Source: Alphaproteobacteria bacterium (GTDB taxonomy: Bacteria; Pseudomonadota; Alphaproteobacteria; GCA-2731375). Taken from it: a stretch of 64,000 nt of DNA. Below are positions 42,803 to 52,591 of this stretch, piece after piece (positions within the stretch are counted from its first letter, which is position 1; each line of letters starts with the position of its first letter). The notes beneath the pieces were generated by a model. That model saw only the letters and a list, made by a program, of their open reading frames with translations. It was not told the DNA's origin and ran no database searches. The position numbers and the translations under genes are program-made. The stretch spans positions 49,854 through 113,853 of the forward strand of contig JAJFGG010000098.1 of NCBI GenBank assembly GCA_021776235.1, given 5' to 3'.

Positions 42803-43678
42803 GTGAAGGCGGCAAAGTTCGATTATATTCCGGCCGAGAGCATTGATGAGGTTGTCGCCGCCCTGGACCGCGGGAACGGCGAAACCATCATCATAGCCGG
42901 CGGCCAGAGCCTGATGCCCATGCTGGCCATGCGCCTGGCGACACCGGCGACGGTGGTGGATATCAACAACATCGCGCAGCTGTCAGGTATCGAGGTCAAT
43001 GAGGGCGAGGTCGTTATCAAGGCCTGCACCCGCCAGGCCACGGCCCTGGCCTCGCCGCTGGTCCAGGCCCATCTGCCCCTGCTGGCGAAAGCCATCGGCC
43101 ATGTGGGCCATCAACAAACCCGCAACCGCGGCACCGTGGGCGGCAGTCTATGCCACGCGGATCCGGCCTCGGAAATTCCCCTGGCGGCCCTGGCCATGGA
43201 TGCCCATGTTGGCCTGCGCAGCGTCGCCGGCACGCGCCAACTCCCGCTGGCCGACTATTTTCTGGGTCCGATGATGACCGCGCGGAAGGATAACGAGATC
43301 TTGCTGAGCGTACATTTTCCACTGGGCCCCGATGGCGCCCGCACGGGCACGGCTTTTCACGAGGTGAGCGAGCGCCATGGCGACTTCGCCGTGGTGGCGG
43401 CGGCGGCGCATGTCCAGATGGATGCCAATGGCCATTGCAGCAAGGCCGCATTGGCTATCGGCGGCGCGGATGCAGTGCCCCGGCGCATAACGGGGCTGGA
43501 GGCGCGGTTGCTGGGGACCATGATTGACCGGAACATAATCGCCGCCGCTCTGCCTGAAATTGCCAATGCCATCACGCCGGGGGATGATCAACATGCCCCG
43601 TCTGCCTACCGCCGCCGTGTGGCAAGCGTATTGGCCGAGCGGGCCTTATTGGAAGCCGTTGCCGGGGCGGCGCCATGA
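42803..43678 (+). CDS. Xanthine dehydrogenase family FAD-binding subunit (CoxM type)
   Basis: A 291-residue flavoprotein subunit of a molybdenum hydroxylase. FAD contacts are IIIAGGQSLMPMLAMRL near residue 33 and TVGGSLCHADPASEIPLA near residue 112. A start at GTG 42803 is used; its ATG alternatives lie beyond the conserved start KAAKFDYIPAESIDEVV. It passes electrons from the Fe-S subunit to NAD or a quinone. The stop overlaps the ATG of the next gene (ATGA), first of a four-gene operon with the small and large subunits. Confidence 0.92.
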   Translation: MKAAKFDYIPAESIDEVVAALDRGNGETIIIAGGQSLMPMLAMRLATPATVVDINNIAQLSGIEVNEGEVVIKACTRQATALASPLVQAHLPLLAKAIGHVGHQQTRNRGTVGGSLCHADPASEIPLAALAMDAHVGLRSVAGTRQLPLADYFLGPMMTARKDNEILLSVHFPLGPDGARTGTAFHEVSERHGDFAVVAAAAHVQMDANGHCSKAALAIGGADAVPRRITGLEARLLGTMIDRNIIAAALPEIANAITPGDDQHAPSAYRRRVASVLAERALLEAVAGAAP

Positions 43679-44160
43679 GCAAGCGTGAGATTTCCCTGAG
43701 CATCAATGGCAAGGCCCATACCGCGGCCATGGAACCGCGCCTGTCCCTGCTGGATTTTCTGCGCGATGAAGTGGGTCTGACCGGCACCCACGTGGGCTGC
43801 GAGCATGGGGTTTGCGGGGCCTGCTCCATCCTGTTTGACGGCGCCCCGATCCGCGCCTGCCTGATGCTGGCGGTCCAGGCCGATGGCCATGCCATCACCA
43901 CCGTGGAAGGCTTGTGCAACGAAGACGGCTCGGCCGGGACCTTGCAGGACGCCTTTCAGGACGCCCACGGCATGCAGTGCGGTTATTGCACCCCCGGCAT
44001 GCTGATCTCGGCCCAGGCCCTGTTGGCGCATAACAGCGACCCCAGTCTGGCGGAAATCAAGGATGCTATCGGCGGCAACCTGTGCCGCTGCACGGGCTAT
44101 GTACAAATTATCGAAGCCATCCAACTGGCGGCCAGGCGCCTGCGGGAGGCCGGGCCATGA
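43675..44160 (+). CDS. 2Fe-2S subunit of a molybdenum hydroxylase (CoxS type)
   Basis: A 161-residue iron-sulfur protein with a plant-type ferredoxin cluster (CEHGVCGACSILFDG and ACL) and a second four-helix 2Fe-2S site (MQCGYCTPGML and CRCTGY). It shuttles electrons from the Mo cofactor in the large subunit to FAD in the medium subunit. Length and all eight cysteines are standard. The ATG overlaps the stop of the FAD subunit gene, and its stop overlaps the ATG of the large subunit gene, so the three subunits are translated in a coupled order. Confidence 0.96.
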   Translation: MSKREISLSINGKAHTAAMEPRLSLLDFLRDEVGLTGTHVGCEHGVCGACSILFDGAPIRACLMLAVQADGHAITTVEGLCNEDGSAGTLQDAFQDAHGMQCGYCTPGMLISAQALLAHNSDPSLAEIKDAIGGNLCRCTGYVQIIEAIQLAARRLREAGP

Positions 44161-46571
44161 CGGCCGCGACGTTGGATGCGGGGGGTGCGGGCCGCAATCT
44201 GCATTATGTCGCCCAGAAACGGCGGGTCCGGGAGGATCGGCGTTTTGTCGCCGGCACGGGAAAATTTGTTCAGGACATCGCCCTGCCCGATACGAAACAC
44301 GCGGCTGTCCTGCCGTCGCCCTATTCGCGGGCGCGAATTCTGTCCATCGACAGCACCGCCGCGGCGGCCCTGGACGGCGTGCATATGGTCCTCACCGGTC
44401 AGCAGATGGCCGAAGACTGCAACCCGATCCGCCTGGGCCTGAAGCTGCCGGACATCAAATGGTATCCCCTGGCGGTCGATATGACCCGCTATGCCGGTGA
44501 ATGGGTTGCCATCGTGGTTGCCGATAATGCCTACATCGCCGAAGACGCCCTGGAATTGATCCAGGTTGATTATGAACCGCTGGCGCCGGTGATTGATCCC
44601 GAACAGGCCTTCGACGAGACGGATCTGTTGGTCCACCCCGATCATGGCAGCAACGTGCTGTATCATGGAAATTTCCTGTGGGGAGACGTGGTCGGTGATT
44701 TCGCAGCGGCCGATGACAGTCTGACTTTACGGACGCGCTGGGGCCGCAGTTCCACGGTGCCGATCGAAACCTTCGGCGCCCTGGCCCGCTGGGACGAGGG
44801 CACGGAGATTTTGGATATCTGGGCCTCCATCCAGATGCCCAACTTTGTCGAATTGCTGGCCACGACGCTCGGCTATCCCCTGAACAACATCCGGCTGCAC
44901 CAGGATGTCGACGTTGGCGGCAGCTATGGGGTTAAGCGTGGCATCAAGCAGTCTGTCCTGGTCGGCTACCTCTCGCGCAAACTGAAACGGCCCGTTCGCC
45001 TGATCGAGGACCGTCTGGTCAACATGGCGGGCGGCGATGCCCATGGCCCGGACCGCATCTTTGACACCGAAGCGGCTTTTAGCCGCGACGGCGTTATCAA
45101 GTCATTGAAAATCCGTGCCCTTGACGATGCCGGCGCCTATCCCGGCCGGGCGCCCTTTCAATTGGCCAAGCCCATCAGCGCCATCGTCGGCCCCTACACC
45201 ATCAACTCGGTCAAATACGAAGCCATCTCGGTGGCCACCAACAAGACCGGGCAGGTGCCCGTGCGCGGTTTCGGCCAGGCGCCGACCAACTACATGATTG
45301 AAATGACCGTCGATGCGGTGGCCCGGCATCTGGGCCTGGACAGGTTGGAGGTCCGCCGGCGCAACCTTATTCCCAGTGACGCCTTCCCCTATCAGATACC
45401 CTCGGGCAGCAGTTACGACAGCGGCGACTATCAGGTGGTGCTGCAAAAGGGCCTGGATCTGGCCCGTTATGATGAACTGCTGCAACGGCGGGACAGCGCG
45501 CGGGCCGAGGGACGGTTGGCCGGTATCGGTATCGCCACCTGCCTGGAACCGGGGGGCGGCAACAATATCTTTGAATACCTGATGGACCCCACGGCTGAAA
45601 TCACCACCTTCATGGAAGCCTGCGAAGTCAAGGTTGATCCTCAGGGCAAGATTACCGGCATGATGGGGACGACGACCTCGGGCCAGGGGCACGAAACCCT
45701 GTTCGCGACCATTCTGGGCGAGGAACTGCAAATCGATCCGGACGAAATCCGCATCGTACATGCGGATTCCCTGACCGCTTTACCGACCCGCAGCCCGGTG
45801 GCCAGCCGCATGGCCATCATGCTGGGTGGGGCGGCCACGGGCGCGGCGGCAAAAATCAAGGACCGCGCCATGGCCATCGCGGCCTTTAATCTGGAGCGCC
45901 CGGTGGAAGATCTGGAATATGCCGGCGGCACCATATCCGACCGCAACGATGCCAGCCGGAAACTGACCTGGGCCGAAATCTGTTTTATCGCCTATCGCGC
46001 CTACCACAAACTGCCGCCTGGTATGGAACCGGGCTTTCATGCCCAGCATGTCTTTCAGGTGCCTGGCGGCGGGCAGCTTCCCGACGCCCAGAACCGGGTG
46101 CAGATTTATCCCTGCTTTTCTTTTCAGGCGCACATACCCTATGTGGAAATCGATCCCGGTACTGGCAAGGTCTCTGTTCTGGACTATGCCATCGCCCATG
46201 ACTGCGGCACGGTGATCAATCCGGACATCGTGCGCGGCATGGTCATCGGCGGCCTGGCCCATGGCATTGGCGCCGCCTTGTACGAGCAATTTGCCTACGA
46301 TGAAGAGGGGCAGTTCCTCTCGGCCAGCTTCGCGGACTATCTCATGCCGTCGGTGCATGAAATCCCGGATGTGAAGGATGTGGAGCATTGCACGCCTTCT
46401 CCCCTGACATCGCACGGCCAGAAAGGTTCCGGCGAAGGCGGCTATCTGGGCGCCCCGGCGGCCATTGCCAGCGCGGTCAACGACGCCTTGCAGCCGATGG
46501 GCCTGTCCCTGTCTGAATTGCCCATGCGCATGCACAAGATTGAAGCCCTCATAAACGACGGACCTGGATGA
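44157..46571 (+). CDS. Molybdopterin-binding large subunit (xanthine dehydrogenase family, CoxL type)
   Basis: An 804-residue catalytic subunit. The N-terminal domain begins RVREDRRFVAGTGKFVQDI. The Mo cofactor region includes VPVRGFGQAPTNYMIE, and the catalytic Glu is in GQKGSGEGGYLGAPAAI near the C-terminus. The active-site loop differs from the AYxCSFR of CO dehydrogenases, so it is a hydroxylase of an organic substrate, probably an aromatic heterocycle or aldehyde. The start is the ATG at 44157 that overlaps the small-subunit stop. No xdhC-like maturation gene is adjacent. Confidence 0.94.
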   Translation: MTAATLDAGGAGRNLHYVAQKRRVREDRRFVAGTGKFVQDIALPDTKHAAVLPSPYSRARILSIDSTAAAALDGVHMVLTGQQMAEDCNPIRLGLKLPDIKWYPLAVDMTRYAGEWVAIVVADNAYIAEDALELIQVDYEPLAPVIDPEQAFDETDLLVHPDHGSNVLYHGNFLWGDVVGDFAAADDSLTLRTRWGRSSTVPIETFGALARWDEGTEILDIWASIQMPNFVELLATTLGYPLNNIRLHQDVDVGGSYGVKRGIKQSVLVGYLSRKLKRPVRLIEDRLVNMAGGDAHGPDRIFDTEAAFSRDGVIKSLKIRALDDAGAYPGRAPFQLAKPISAIVGPYTINSVKYEAISVATNKTGQVPVRGFGQAPTNYMIEMTVDAVARHLGLDRLEVRRRNLIPSDAFPYQIPSGSSYDSGDYQVVLQKGLDLARYDELLQRRDSARAEGRLAGIGIATCLEPGGGNNIFEYLMDPTAEITTFMEACEVKVDPQGKITGMMGTTTSGQGHETLFATILGEELQIDPDEIRIVHADSLTALPTRSPVASRMAIMLGGAATGAAAKIKDRAMAIAAFNLERPVEDLEYAGGTISDRNDASRKLTWAEICFIAYRAYHKLPPGMEPGFHAQHVFQVPGGGQLPDAQNRVQIYPCFSFQAHIPYVEIDPGTGKVSVLDYAIAHDCGTVINPDIVRGMVIGGLAHGIGAALYEQFAYDEEGQFLSASFADYLMPSVHEIPDVKDVEHCTPSPLTSHGQKGSGEGGYLGAPAAIASAVNDALQPMGLSLSELPMRMHKIEALINDGPG

Positions 46572-47558
46572 ATGATTATTGATACCCACGCCCACTACAC
46601 ACCGCAGTCCATGCTGGGGGCCCTGAAAAACAAAATCAGCCAATTCCCCAATGTCGAACTGCTGCATCAGGACGACAGCTATCAGCTGGTGTTCGCGGGC
46701 TTGGCGCCAACCCGGCCGCTGTCGCCAAAACTGCGCGATACGGAGCAGCGCTTGGCCTGGATGGACCAGCAATCCATTGATGCCCAGATCGTCGGCGGCT
46801 GGCTGGACAGCTTCGGCTACGAACTGCCAGGAGAAGAAGGCGAAGCGTGGAGCCGCTTCCTGAACGAGTTTCAAATGAGCGGCACCGACGGCCAGGATCG
46901 TCTGACCCCCCTGGCCAGCGTGCCCCTGCAGGATGGCAAACGTGCGGCCAGGGTACTGGAAGAGGCGCTGGGCGCGGGCTTCAAGGGCGTGATGATCGGC
47001 ACCCAGACCCGGGGCAGTGAAGGCAACCTGGACGATCCCGATCTGGAACCGTTCTGGGAAGCCGCCGACGGTCTTGGCGCGACGGTCTATCTGCACCCCA
47101 TGTTCGGCTGTGGCGACCCGCGCCTGTTGGACTATGACATGATCAACGCCGTGGGCCGCGGCAGCGATACCACCACCGCCGTCTCGCGGCTGCTGTTCGC
47201 CGGGCATTTCCTGAAATATCCCGGGATGAATTTCATCCTGTCCCACGGCGGCGGAGCCATCCCCTATATGCTGGGCCGCCTGGCCCGGAACCATGAAATC
47301 CACCCCGGTAAATATGCCGACCCCGTGGCCGGCTTCAAGACGCTGTATTTCGACAGCGTCCTGTTTGCACCCAATGCCCTGAACTACCTGTGTTCCTGTT
47401 GCGGCCATGACCGGGTCATGCTGGGGTCCGACTATCCCTTCCCCATTGGCGACGCCGAACCCTTGAAGGTTGTCCAGAACGCCGGTCTGGATGAGCACCA
47501 GAAACAAATGATCCTGGGCGAGACGGCGGCCAGATTATTCAGTGCAAATCCTGACTAA
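46572..47558 (+). CDS. Amidohydrolase, ACMSD-like (amidohydrolase 2 family)
   Basis: A 328-residue metal-dependent TIM-barrel enzyme starting directly after the large-subunit stop. HxH motif IIDTHAHYTPQ, a third His in LSHGGGAIPYMLGRLARN and the metal Asp in LGSDYPFPIGD define the ACMSD/decarboxylase group. Members non-oxidatively decarboxylate aromatic or muconate-like acids. Zero-gap placement makes it part of the molybdenum hydroxylase operon: the hydroxylase product may be decarboxylated or ring-opened by it. Its stop overlaps by three bases the stop of the HlyD gene on the other strand. Confidence 0.9.
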   Translation: MIIDTHAHYTPQSMLGALKNKISQFPNVELLHQDDSYQLVFAGLAPTRPLSPKLRDTEQRLAWMDQQSIDAQIVGGWLDSFGYELPGEEGEAWSRFLNEFQMSGTDGQDRLTPLASVPLQDGKRAARVLEEALGAGFKGVMIGTQTRGSEGNLDDPDLEPFWEAADGLGATVYLHPMFGCGDPRLLDYDMINAVGRGSDTTTAVSRLLFAGHFLKYPGMNFILSHGGGAIPYMLGRLARNHEIHPGKYADPVAGFKTLYFDSVLFAPNALNYLCSCCGHDRVMLGSDYPFPIGDAEPLKVVQNAGLDEHQKQMILGETAARLFSANPD

Positions 47559-48772
47559 TCAGCATCCCGGGCGACTACCCTGGTGCCGTCCTCGATGCGG
47601 TCGCTGGGGTGCAGAAGAAGACGATCGCCCGCCGCCAGGCCGGAAAGAATTTCAGCCGCGCGCTGGTTCATCTGGCCGACTTCAACCCTGGTCAGCCGCG
47701 CCCGTCCATCCTCGACCTTGAACAATGCCCATGCCTCACGGACGCGAAACAGGGCGCTCAAGGGCACCTGAAGCGCCTCGGCCCGGCGCCAGCGCACGAT
47801 ACGGGTTACGACGCGATAGCCATGCCCCAGGCGTTTCCACAGTTCCGGCGGATCGGCAAAGTCGATGATGACCTTGACGCGTTGTTCCTCGATCCCCAGG
47901 GCGGAGACTTTGGTGAAGCCATAGGGTTCGACCCGGCGCACCCGGCCCTTAAGGCTGCGCTTACCCCCCCATCCGTCGATCAACACGTCGGCGCCGGCAG
48001 CAACCGCCACGGCATCAGTGGAAAGCAGATCGACGACGATTTCAAGATCCGCGGGATCGCCGATTTCGACCAGAGGCGCGCCGGCCTGCACGACGGCTTC
48101 ACTTTCCCGGTAAACCCGCAATATGGTGCCGCTGACCGGTGCGCGGACTTCAATGCAACAGGATTCATCGTTCATGGCATCGGGCACCGCTTCTGGCAGG
48201 CGCAACATGGTTCTGGCCCTTTGCAACTGGAATTCACGCACTCGCAGCGCGGCCCGTGCTTCCATCAACGCCGCCGCCTTGGTGCGCACCTCCATGCGAT
48301 TGCGGTCAAGGGTGCTGCGCGAGACGGTGCCGCGCTCGGCCAGTTTGACGCCGCGGGCATATTCGGCTTTGGCATAGTCCTGCAGCGCCGCAGCGTTCTC
48401 CACCTGGGCCGAGGCCAGGTCCCGCGCGGCTTCCCCAGCCCTGACCGCGGCCTCGAGCTCGGAATGGGTGCGGACGTCGTGCAGAGTGGGATCCGTGGGC
48501 CGGATACTGGCGACCACGGTTTGCCCGGCGGTCACGGCATCGCCCACCTGCCCCTCAAAGCGCGCCACACTGCCCGAAAGCGGAGACGAGATGGTGTAGA
48601 CCTCCCTTACCCGGGTCTCACCCTCATCCTCGATGGTCACCAGCATGGGCCGGCGATCGGCCGTCGCCAGGCTGACCGGCACAGGTTTGGGCCAGAAGGC
48701 GAACAGCAGTGCCGCGATCAGCAGGGCGAAGGCGCCGCCGGGAATGATGATTCTTCTTAGATTTCCTGGCAT
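47555..48772 (-). CDS. HlyD/MacA-like periplasmic adaptor protein
   Basis: A 405-residue membrane-fusion protein. A single N-terminal hydrophobic anchor (about residues 11-27, GGAFALLIAALLFAF) is followed by a lipoyl-like half, a long coiled coil rich in Arg, Ala and Glu (about 90-180), the second lipoyl half around PVSGTILRVYRESEAVVQ and a beta-barrel domain. It links an inner-membrane transporter to an outer-membrane channel. It is the third gene of a minus-strand operon after the ATPase and permease genes. No TolC-like gene is in the window. Confidence 0.88.
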   Translation of the reverse strand: MPGNLRRIIIPGGAFALLIAALLFAFWPKPVPVSLATADRRPMLVTIEDEGETRVREVYTISSPLSGSVARFEGQVGDAVTAGQTVVASIRPTDPTLHDVRTHSELEAAVRAGEAARDLASAQVENAAALQDYAKAEYARGVKLAERGTVSRSTLDRNRMEVRTKAAALMEARAALRVREFQLQRARTMLRLPEAVPDAMNDESCCIEVRAPVSGTILRVYRESEAVVQAGAPLVEIGDPADLEIVVDLLSTDAVAVAAGADVLIDGWGGKRSLKGRVRRVEPYGFTKVSALGIEEQRVKVIIDFADPPELWKRLGHGYRVVTRIVRWRRAEALQVPLSALFRVREAWALFKVEDGRARLTRVEVGQMNQRAAEILSGLAAGDRLLLHPSDRIEDGTRVVARDAD

Positions 48773-48797
48773 GGGTTTGTATCAAGGACCATTGCTG

Positions 48798-51161
48798 TTA
48801 TTCCCGGGTCTTCATGACCGCGATCAGGTCAAGACTGGCGACCCGCCGCAGTACCAGCCAAGCCGAACCGATGGTCGCCGTAATGACCATCAGCACAGCA
48901 TAGCCATAGGTCGAATCCGCAACATAAAGCGGCAAACGATATAGCTTTGTATCAAACAGGTTCACCATCAAGCTGGCCAGTCCATAACCGGCCATACAGC
49001 CCAGCGGCAGAGCTACCAAGGTAAGGATCGCCAGTTCCCCGGCCAGAATCGTGCCAACCTCTCGCCGGGTAAAACCCAATACCCGCAGGCTGGCAAGCTC
49101 CCGGGCGCGTTCGGACAAGGAGATCCGGGCGCTGTTGTAGATGACCCCGACCGCGATCAGGCTCGCGAAGGCCAGGTAGAAAAATATCATGGTATGCAGA
49201 TGCTGCCTGATCATCTCACTGAACGTCTCAAGCGCGGCGCTGCGAACGGCCAGGCCGAGAAGCGCCGGCGTGTCCTTCAATGCCGCATACAGGGCCGGCT
49301 CGGCCCTGCTATCCGACAAGACATGGGCGCCGGAAATGATGTCGCCTTCCCCCATCAGCCGGTTCAGGGCCCGTCGATCCATATAGGCGGCAAGGCCAAT
49401 GTACTGGCGAATGATCCGCACAACGGGCACCTGCCTGACCAGGCGACGGCCTTCGAGCGCCGACACGGTCACCAGGTCTCCTACCCGGGCGGCAAGAAGC
49501 TGCGCCAGTTTGTCCGACAGAATGATGCCTTCCGGCGGCGGCTTGACGACGCGGCCGTTTACATCGACCAGCCGGCTAAGCTGCATATGGCCGTCGAGGC
49601 CGCTGATCGCTACGCGTTCCTCGCGGTGACCAAGGCGCATCTTTGCCGGGACGGTGCGATAGGTCTCCACCATCAAGACACCGGGCAGGGCACCAACATT
49701 CGACCGCGCCGCATTCGTACGAATATCGACGAAGGTCAGGCTCATGTCCTGGCGTTCGGTTTCAAAAAAGTGGACCTCCATCATTCTGTTGGCCGCATCG
49801 AAGAAGAACAGGGACATGACCAGTATGGCCACGGAGAACGCGATACCCGTCACGGTCAAGATGGCGCGCAAGGGCCAACGGAAGATATAGCGCAGGATCA
49901 TACGCGCCGTCTGCGAGAGGAACCGCGCGAGGCCGAGGTACTCCATAATGCTCGCCCGATAGGCGCTCGGGGCCGGCGGCGTCATTGCGACCGCCGGTGC
50001 AATGGCGACGGCCCGGCGCACCGCGGACAATGTGCCGGTTACCGCAGAGAAAATGCCGACGCAGGCGCTGATTGCCAATGCGCCGGGGTTGACCTGGAAA
50101 TGCAGGAATGGAAAGCGAAAGAAATCCCGGTATATGCCGGTAACGGCGTGACCCATCCAGGCTCCCAAGAGCCAGCCGATGAGAATACCCAGCGCCGTGA
50201 TCAACAATACCTGCTTCAGATACAGCCCCCCCACGGCCATATTGCTGTAGCCGAAAGCCTTGAGAAGCCCGATTTGCTCGCGATCGGCCTGGATGATCCG
50301 GGCGATCACCACGTTGAAAAGAAAGGCGGCGATAACGAGAAAAACCGGCGGAATGACCACCGCGATATGTTCGAGTTGCTCCATTTCACTGGTTACGAAG
50401 GCATCGGACAACTGATCGGCCCGCCCGTAAGCGCCTATTCCACCATAAGGCGCCAACAGGCGGTCCACCTGGTCAATCACCTGCGCCGGAGCCACGCTAT
50501 GCGCCAGGGTCAGGGTCAAGTCGTTGAAGGCCCCTTTTAGATCATAGGCAGCTTCAAGCGCCTCGCGGCCCATCCACAGAACGCCAAAATGCCGGCTGTC
50601 GGGAACCACGTCTCCAGGGCCGATGGCGTAGACGTATTCCGGTGACAGCACCACGCCCACGACCTTGAGGGCGCGGCGGCGCTGATTGAAATTGCCGTGA
50701 ATGACATCGCCCAATTGCAGCCCGTGCGCTTCGGCAAAGGCCTCATTGACCAGCACCTCATCCGGGTGAGCCCGGCGCAGGTCACGGCCGCGCCTGATTA
50801 CGATATCGTTCAGGCGGCTTTGACCGCCGGCCTCGCGCGAGACCACGCGGCCACGCGCCGGTTCCCCCATTTCAGCGACATCGATGATGATATCCTGGAC
50901 GATCCGGCTCTCCACACGCAGAACACCGGGAATCGCGCCGATCTCCCGCGCCGCCCATTCGGGCGCCCGCTTTGCATGGGCGAAGATATCGGCAAAACGA
51001 TATTGTTCATTGAAGGCGCGGCGCGTTTCCTGAAGCGATTCAACGGCGCTGAGCGCCATCACCAATGTTGCGATGCCGCCCGCGATGACCACGGCGATCG
51101 CCAACGCCTGACCCCTGATATGCCAAAGGTCACGGAACAGCTTTTTGTTCAGCGCGGTCAT
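48798..51161 (-). CDS. FtsX-domain ABC transporter permease (MacB/LolC-like)
   Basis: A 787-residue inner-membrane protein with two FtsX-like domains. It has one N-terminal helix, a periplasmic MacB-like core domain of about 200 residues, three helices, a second long exoplasmic domain, and three C-terminal helices ([40 protein letters not shown]). The motif [16 protein letters not shown] is a FtsX coupling helix. Such duplicated permeases work with a LolD-type ATPase to move lipids, lipoproteins or drugs. It starts four bases after the ATPase stop and is followed by the HlyD-like gene after 25 bp. Confidence 0.9.
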   Translation of the reverse strand: MTALNKKLFRDLWHIRGQALAIAVVIAGGIATLVMALSAVESLQETRRAFNEQYRFADIFAHAKRAPEWAAREIGAIPGVLRVESRIVQDIIIDVAEMGEPARGRVVSREAGGQSRLNDIVIRRGRDLRRAHPDEVLVNEAFAEAHGLQLGDVIHGNFNQRRRALKVVGVVLSPEYVYAIGPGDVVPDSRHFGVLWMGREALEAAYDLKGAFNDLTLTLAHSVAPAQVIDQVDRLLAPYGGIGAYGRADQLSDAFVTSEMEQLEHIAVVIPPVFLVIAAFLFNVVIARIIQADREQIGLLKAFGYSNMAVGGLYLKQVLLITALGILIGWLLGAWMGHAVTGIYRDFFRFPFLHFQVNPGALAISACVGIFSAVTGTLSAVRRAVAIAPAVAMTPPAPSAYRASIMEYLGLARFLSQTARMILRYIFRWPLRAILTVTGIAFSVAILVMSLFFFDAANRMMEVHFFETERQDMSLTFVDIRTNAARSNVGALPGVLMVETYRTVPAKMRLGHREERVAISGLDGHMQLSRLVDVNGRVVKPPPEGIILSDKLAQLLAARVGDLVTVSALEGRRLVRQVPVVRIIRQYIGLAAYMDRRALNRLMGEGDIISGAHVLSDSRAEPALYAALKDTPALLGLAVRSAALETFSEMIRQHLHTMIFFYLAFASLIAVGVIYNSARISLSERARELASLRVLGFTRREVGTILAGELAILTLVALPLGCMAGYGLASLMVNLFDTKLYRLPLYVADSTYGYAVLMVITATIGSAWLVLRRVASLDLIAVMKTRE

Positions 51162-51165
51162 CGCA

Positions 51166-51903
51166 TCACCAGCTTATGGCGCTGGCCGGAAGCCGCTCTT
51201 TGTTGACTGAAATGCTTGCGATCCGGCCATCGGCGAAGGCGATGACCCGATCGGCCATCGCGGCGATGCCGGCATTGTGGGTGATGATGACGGCCGTCGT
51301 GCCAAGCTCGCGATTCACCCCCTCGATCGCCTCCAGCACACCGATCCCGGTCGCGCTGTCGAGCGCGCCGGTCGGCTCGTCACACAGCAACACATCCGGC
51401 CGCTTCGCGACAGAGCGGGCCACGGCGACCCGCTGCTGTTCGCCGCCCGACAGTTGCGAGGGAAAATGGTCCATGCGTGCTTCCAGGCCAACCAGGGCCA
51501 GGGCGTCTTCGGGGGCTATTGGATTGGCGGCGATCTCGGTAACCAAGGCCACGTTTTCCCGTGCCGTCAGGCTGGGAATAAGATTGTAAAACTGGAATAT
51601 GAAACCGATATGGTCGCGCCGGTAACGGGTAAGTGCGTTATCGTCCAGGGCCGTCAATTCCTGCTGGCGGAAGAAAACCTGCCCCGAGGAGGGCTGGTCG
51701 AGTCCGCCAAGTATATTCAGGAAGGTCGATTTTCCGCTCCCCGACGGCCCCAGCAGGACCACGGTCTCGCCTTCTTCAAGCGCCAGATCGACGCCGCGCA
51801 GGGCCCAAACGTCGTTGCCGTCGCCGTGGTAGACCTTGGTCAGGTTTACCGTGCGGAACACGGGCACCCGCGGCGCCGCCGCAATTCTCCGATCTTCCTC
51901 CAT
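51166..51903 (-). CDS. ABC transporter ATP-binding protein (LolD/MacB type)
   Basis: A 245-residue ATPase with Walker [18 protein letters not shown]-loop region [14 protein letters not shown], signature [14 protein letters not shown] and Walker [13 protein letters not shown] with the H-loop [10 protein letters not shown]. It energises the FtsX-type permease encoded next. It is the promoter-proximal gene of a three-gene efflux-type operon (ATPase, permease, HlyD adaptor). The substrate is unknown. Confidence 0.95.
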   Translation of the reverse strand: MEEDRRIAAAPRVPVFRTVNLTKVYHGDGNDVWALRGVDLALEEGETVVLLGPSGSGKSTFLNILGGLDQPSSGQVFFRQQELTALDDNALTRYRRDHIGFIFQFYNLIPSLTARENVALVTEIAANPIAPEDALALVGLEARMDHFPSQLSGGEQQRVAVARSVAKRPDVLLCDEPTGALDSATGIGVLEAIEGVNRELGTTAVIITHNAGIAAMADRVIAFADGRIASISVNKERLPASAISW

Positions 51904-51975
51904 CCATTCTCCTGACCAACGAATGGCTCCCTACCGATCAATATGGCTCGAAAAGAGCCCTGCCGGCGCCGGGCG

Positions 51976-52335
51976 TCAACTTCGGTCAGCGGCATGCCTC
52001 TTGGCCTTGTCGCGTACCTTTCTGACGTGCTCCTCCAACTTCCGGACCGCCGCATCAAAGGCGTCGCGGATGGCGACATAGACGTCTTCGTGGGCATGAT
52101 TCCGCGAACCCGTGCGATTGATCACGATGTCCTGACCAGGCATCGAGATATTGATATGCACATCGTATAGGCCACCCTTGTGGCTATGCCTGTGCGGGGC
52201 ATCAACAACAACCCGGCAATCGATGATCTGCTCGGAAAACCGTTCCAGCGAAGCAACTTTTTTCCTGATATCCGCGTCCACCGCGTCAGAGTGATCCATG
52301 TTTCGAAACAGGATTTCGGTAGAAAACTCAGCCAT
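51976..52335 (-). CDS. Ribosome hibernation/HPF-like protein (short)
   Basis: A 119-residue RaiA/HPF domain protein. GGAGGG upstream of the ATG at 52335 sets the start against the longer frame. DIRKKVASLERF, then VVVDAPHRHSHKGGLYDVHI and IRDAFDAAVRKLEEHVRKV match the HPF family, with a basic C-terminal helix (KVRDKAKRHAAD). It would bind the 30S subunit to slow or protect ribosomes in stationary phase or stress. It lies upstream of nothing on its strand, next to the ABC ATPase gene, 72 bp away. Confidence 0.85.
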   Translation of the reverse strand: MAEFSTEILFRNMDHSDAVDADIRKKVASLERFSEQIIDCRVVVDAPHRHSHKGGLYDVHINISMPGQDIVINRTGSRNHAHEDVYVAIRDAFDAAVRKLEEHVRKVRDKAKRHAADRS

Positions 52336-52591
52336 TTGGCCCTCCGTTTCTGGTTTTGCGGGCCGCAAAGTCGCCCACCCATAGGAAATCATCTGGTTTG
52401 CCTGACGGCGCGCCGCCACCCTTCATCTCGCCGCCACGCTTCCATAGTTCAATTTAGGCCCATCGCCCGGCTTGGACCTTGATCCGGGTCAACATCTGTC
52501 CAATGCCTCGAGTTCGACCCGGGCGCTATCCCCGACCTCCACCATCTGCCATACTGCAGCCTCGGCCCACTACATAGCCACTCATGAGGCG

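Noticed and set aside
45780..47507. A 575-codon minus-strand frame in the Mo-hydroxylase/amidohydrolase operon
   Set aside because: It is antisense to two genes with clear metal and cofactor motifs.
47609..48760. Plus-strand frame opposite the HlyD-like gene
   Set aside because: Antisense to a gene with a membrane anchor, coiled coil and operon context.
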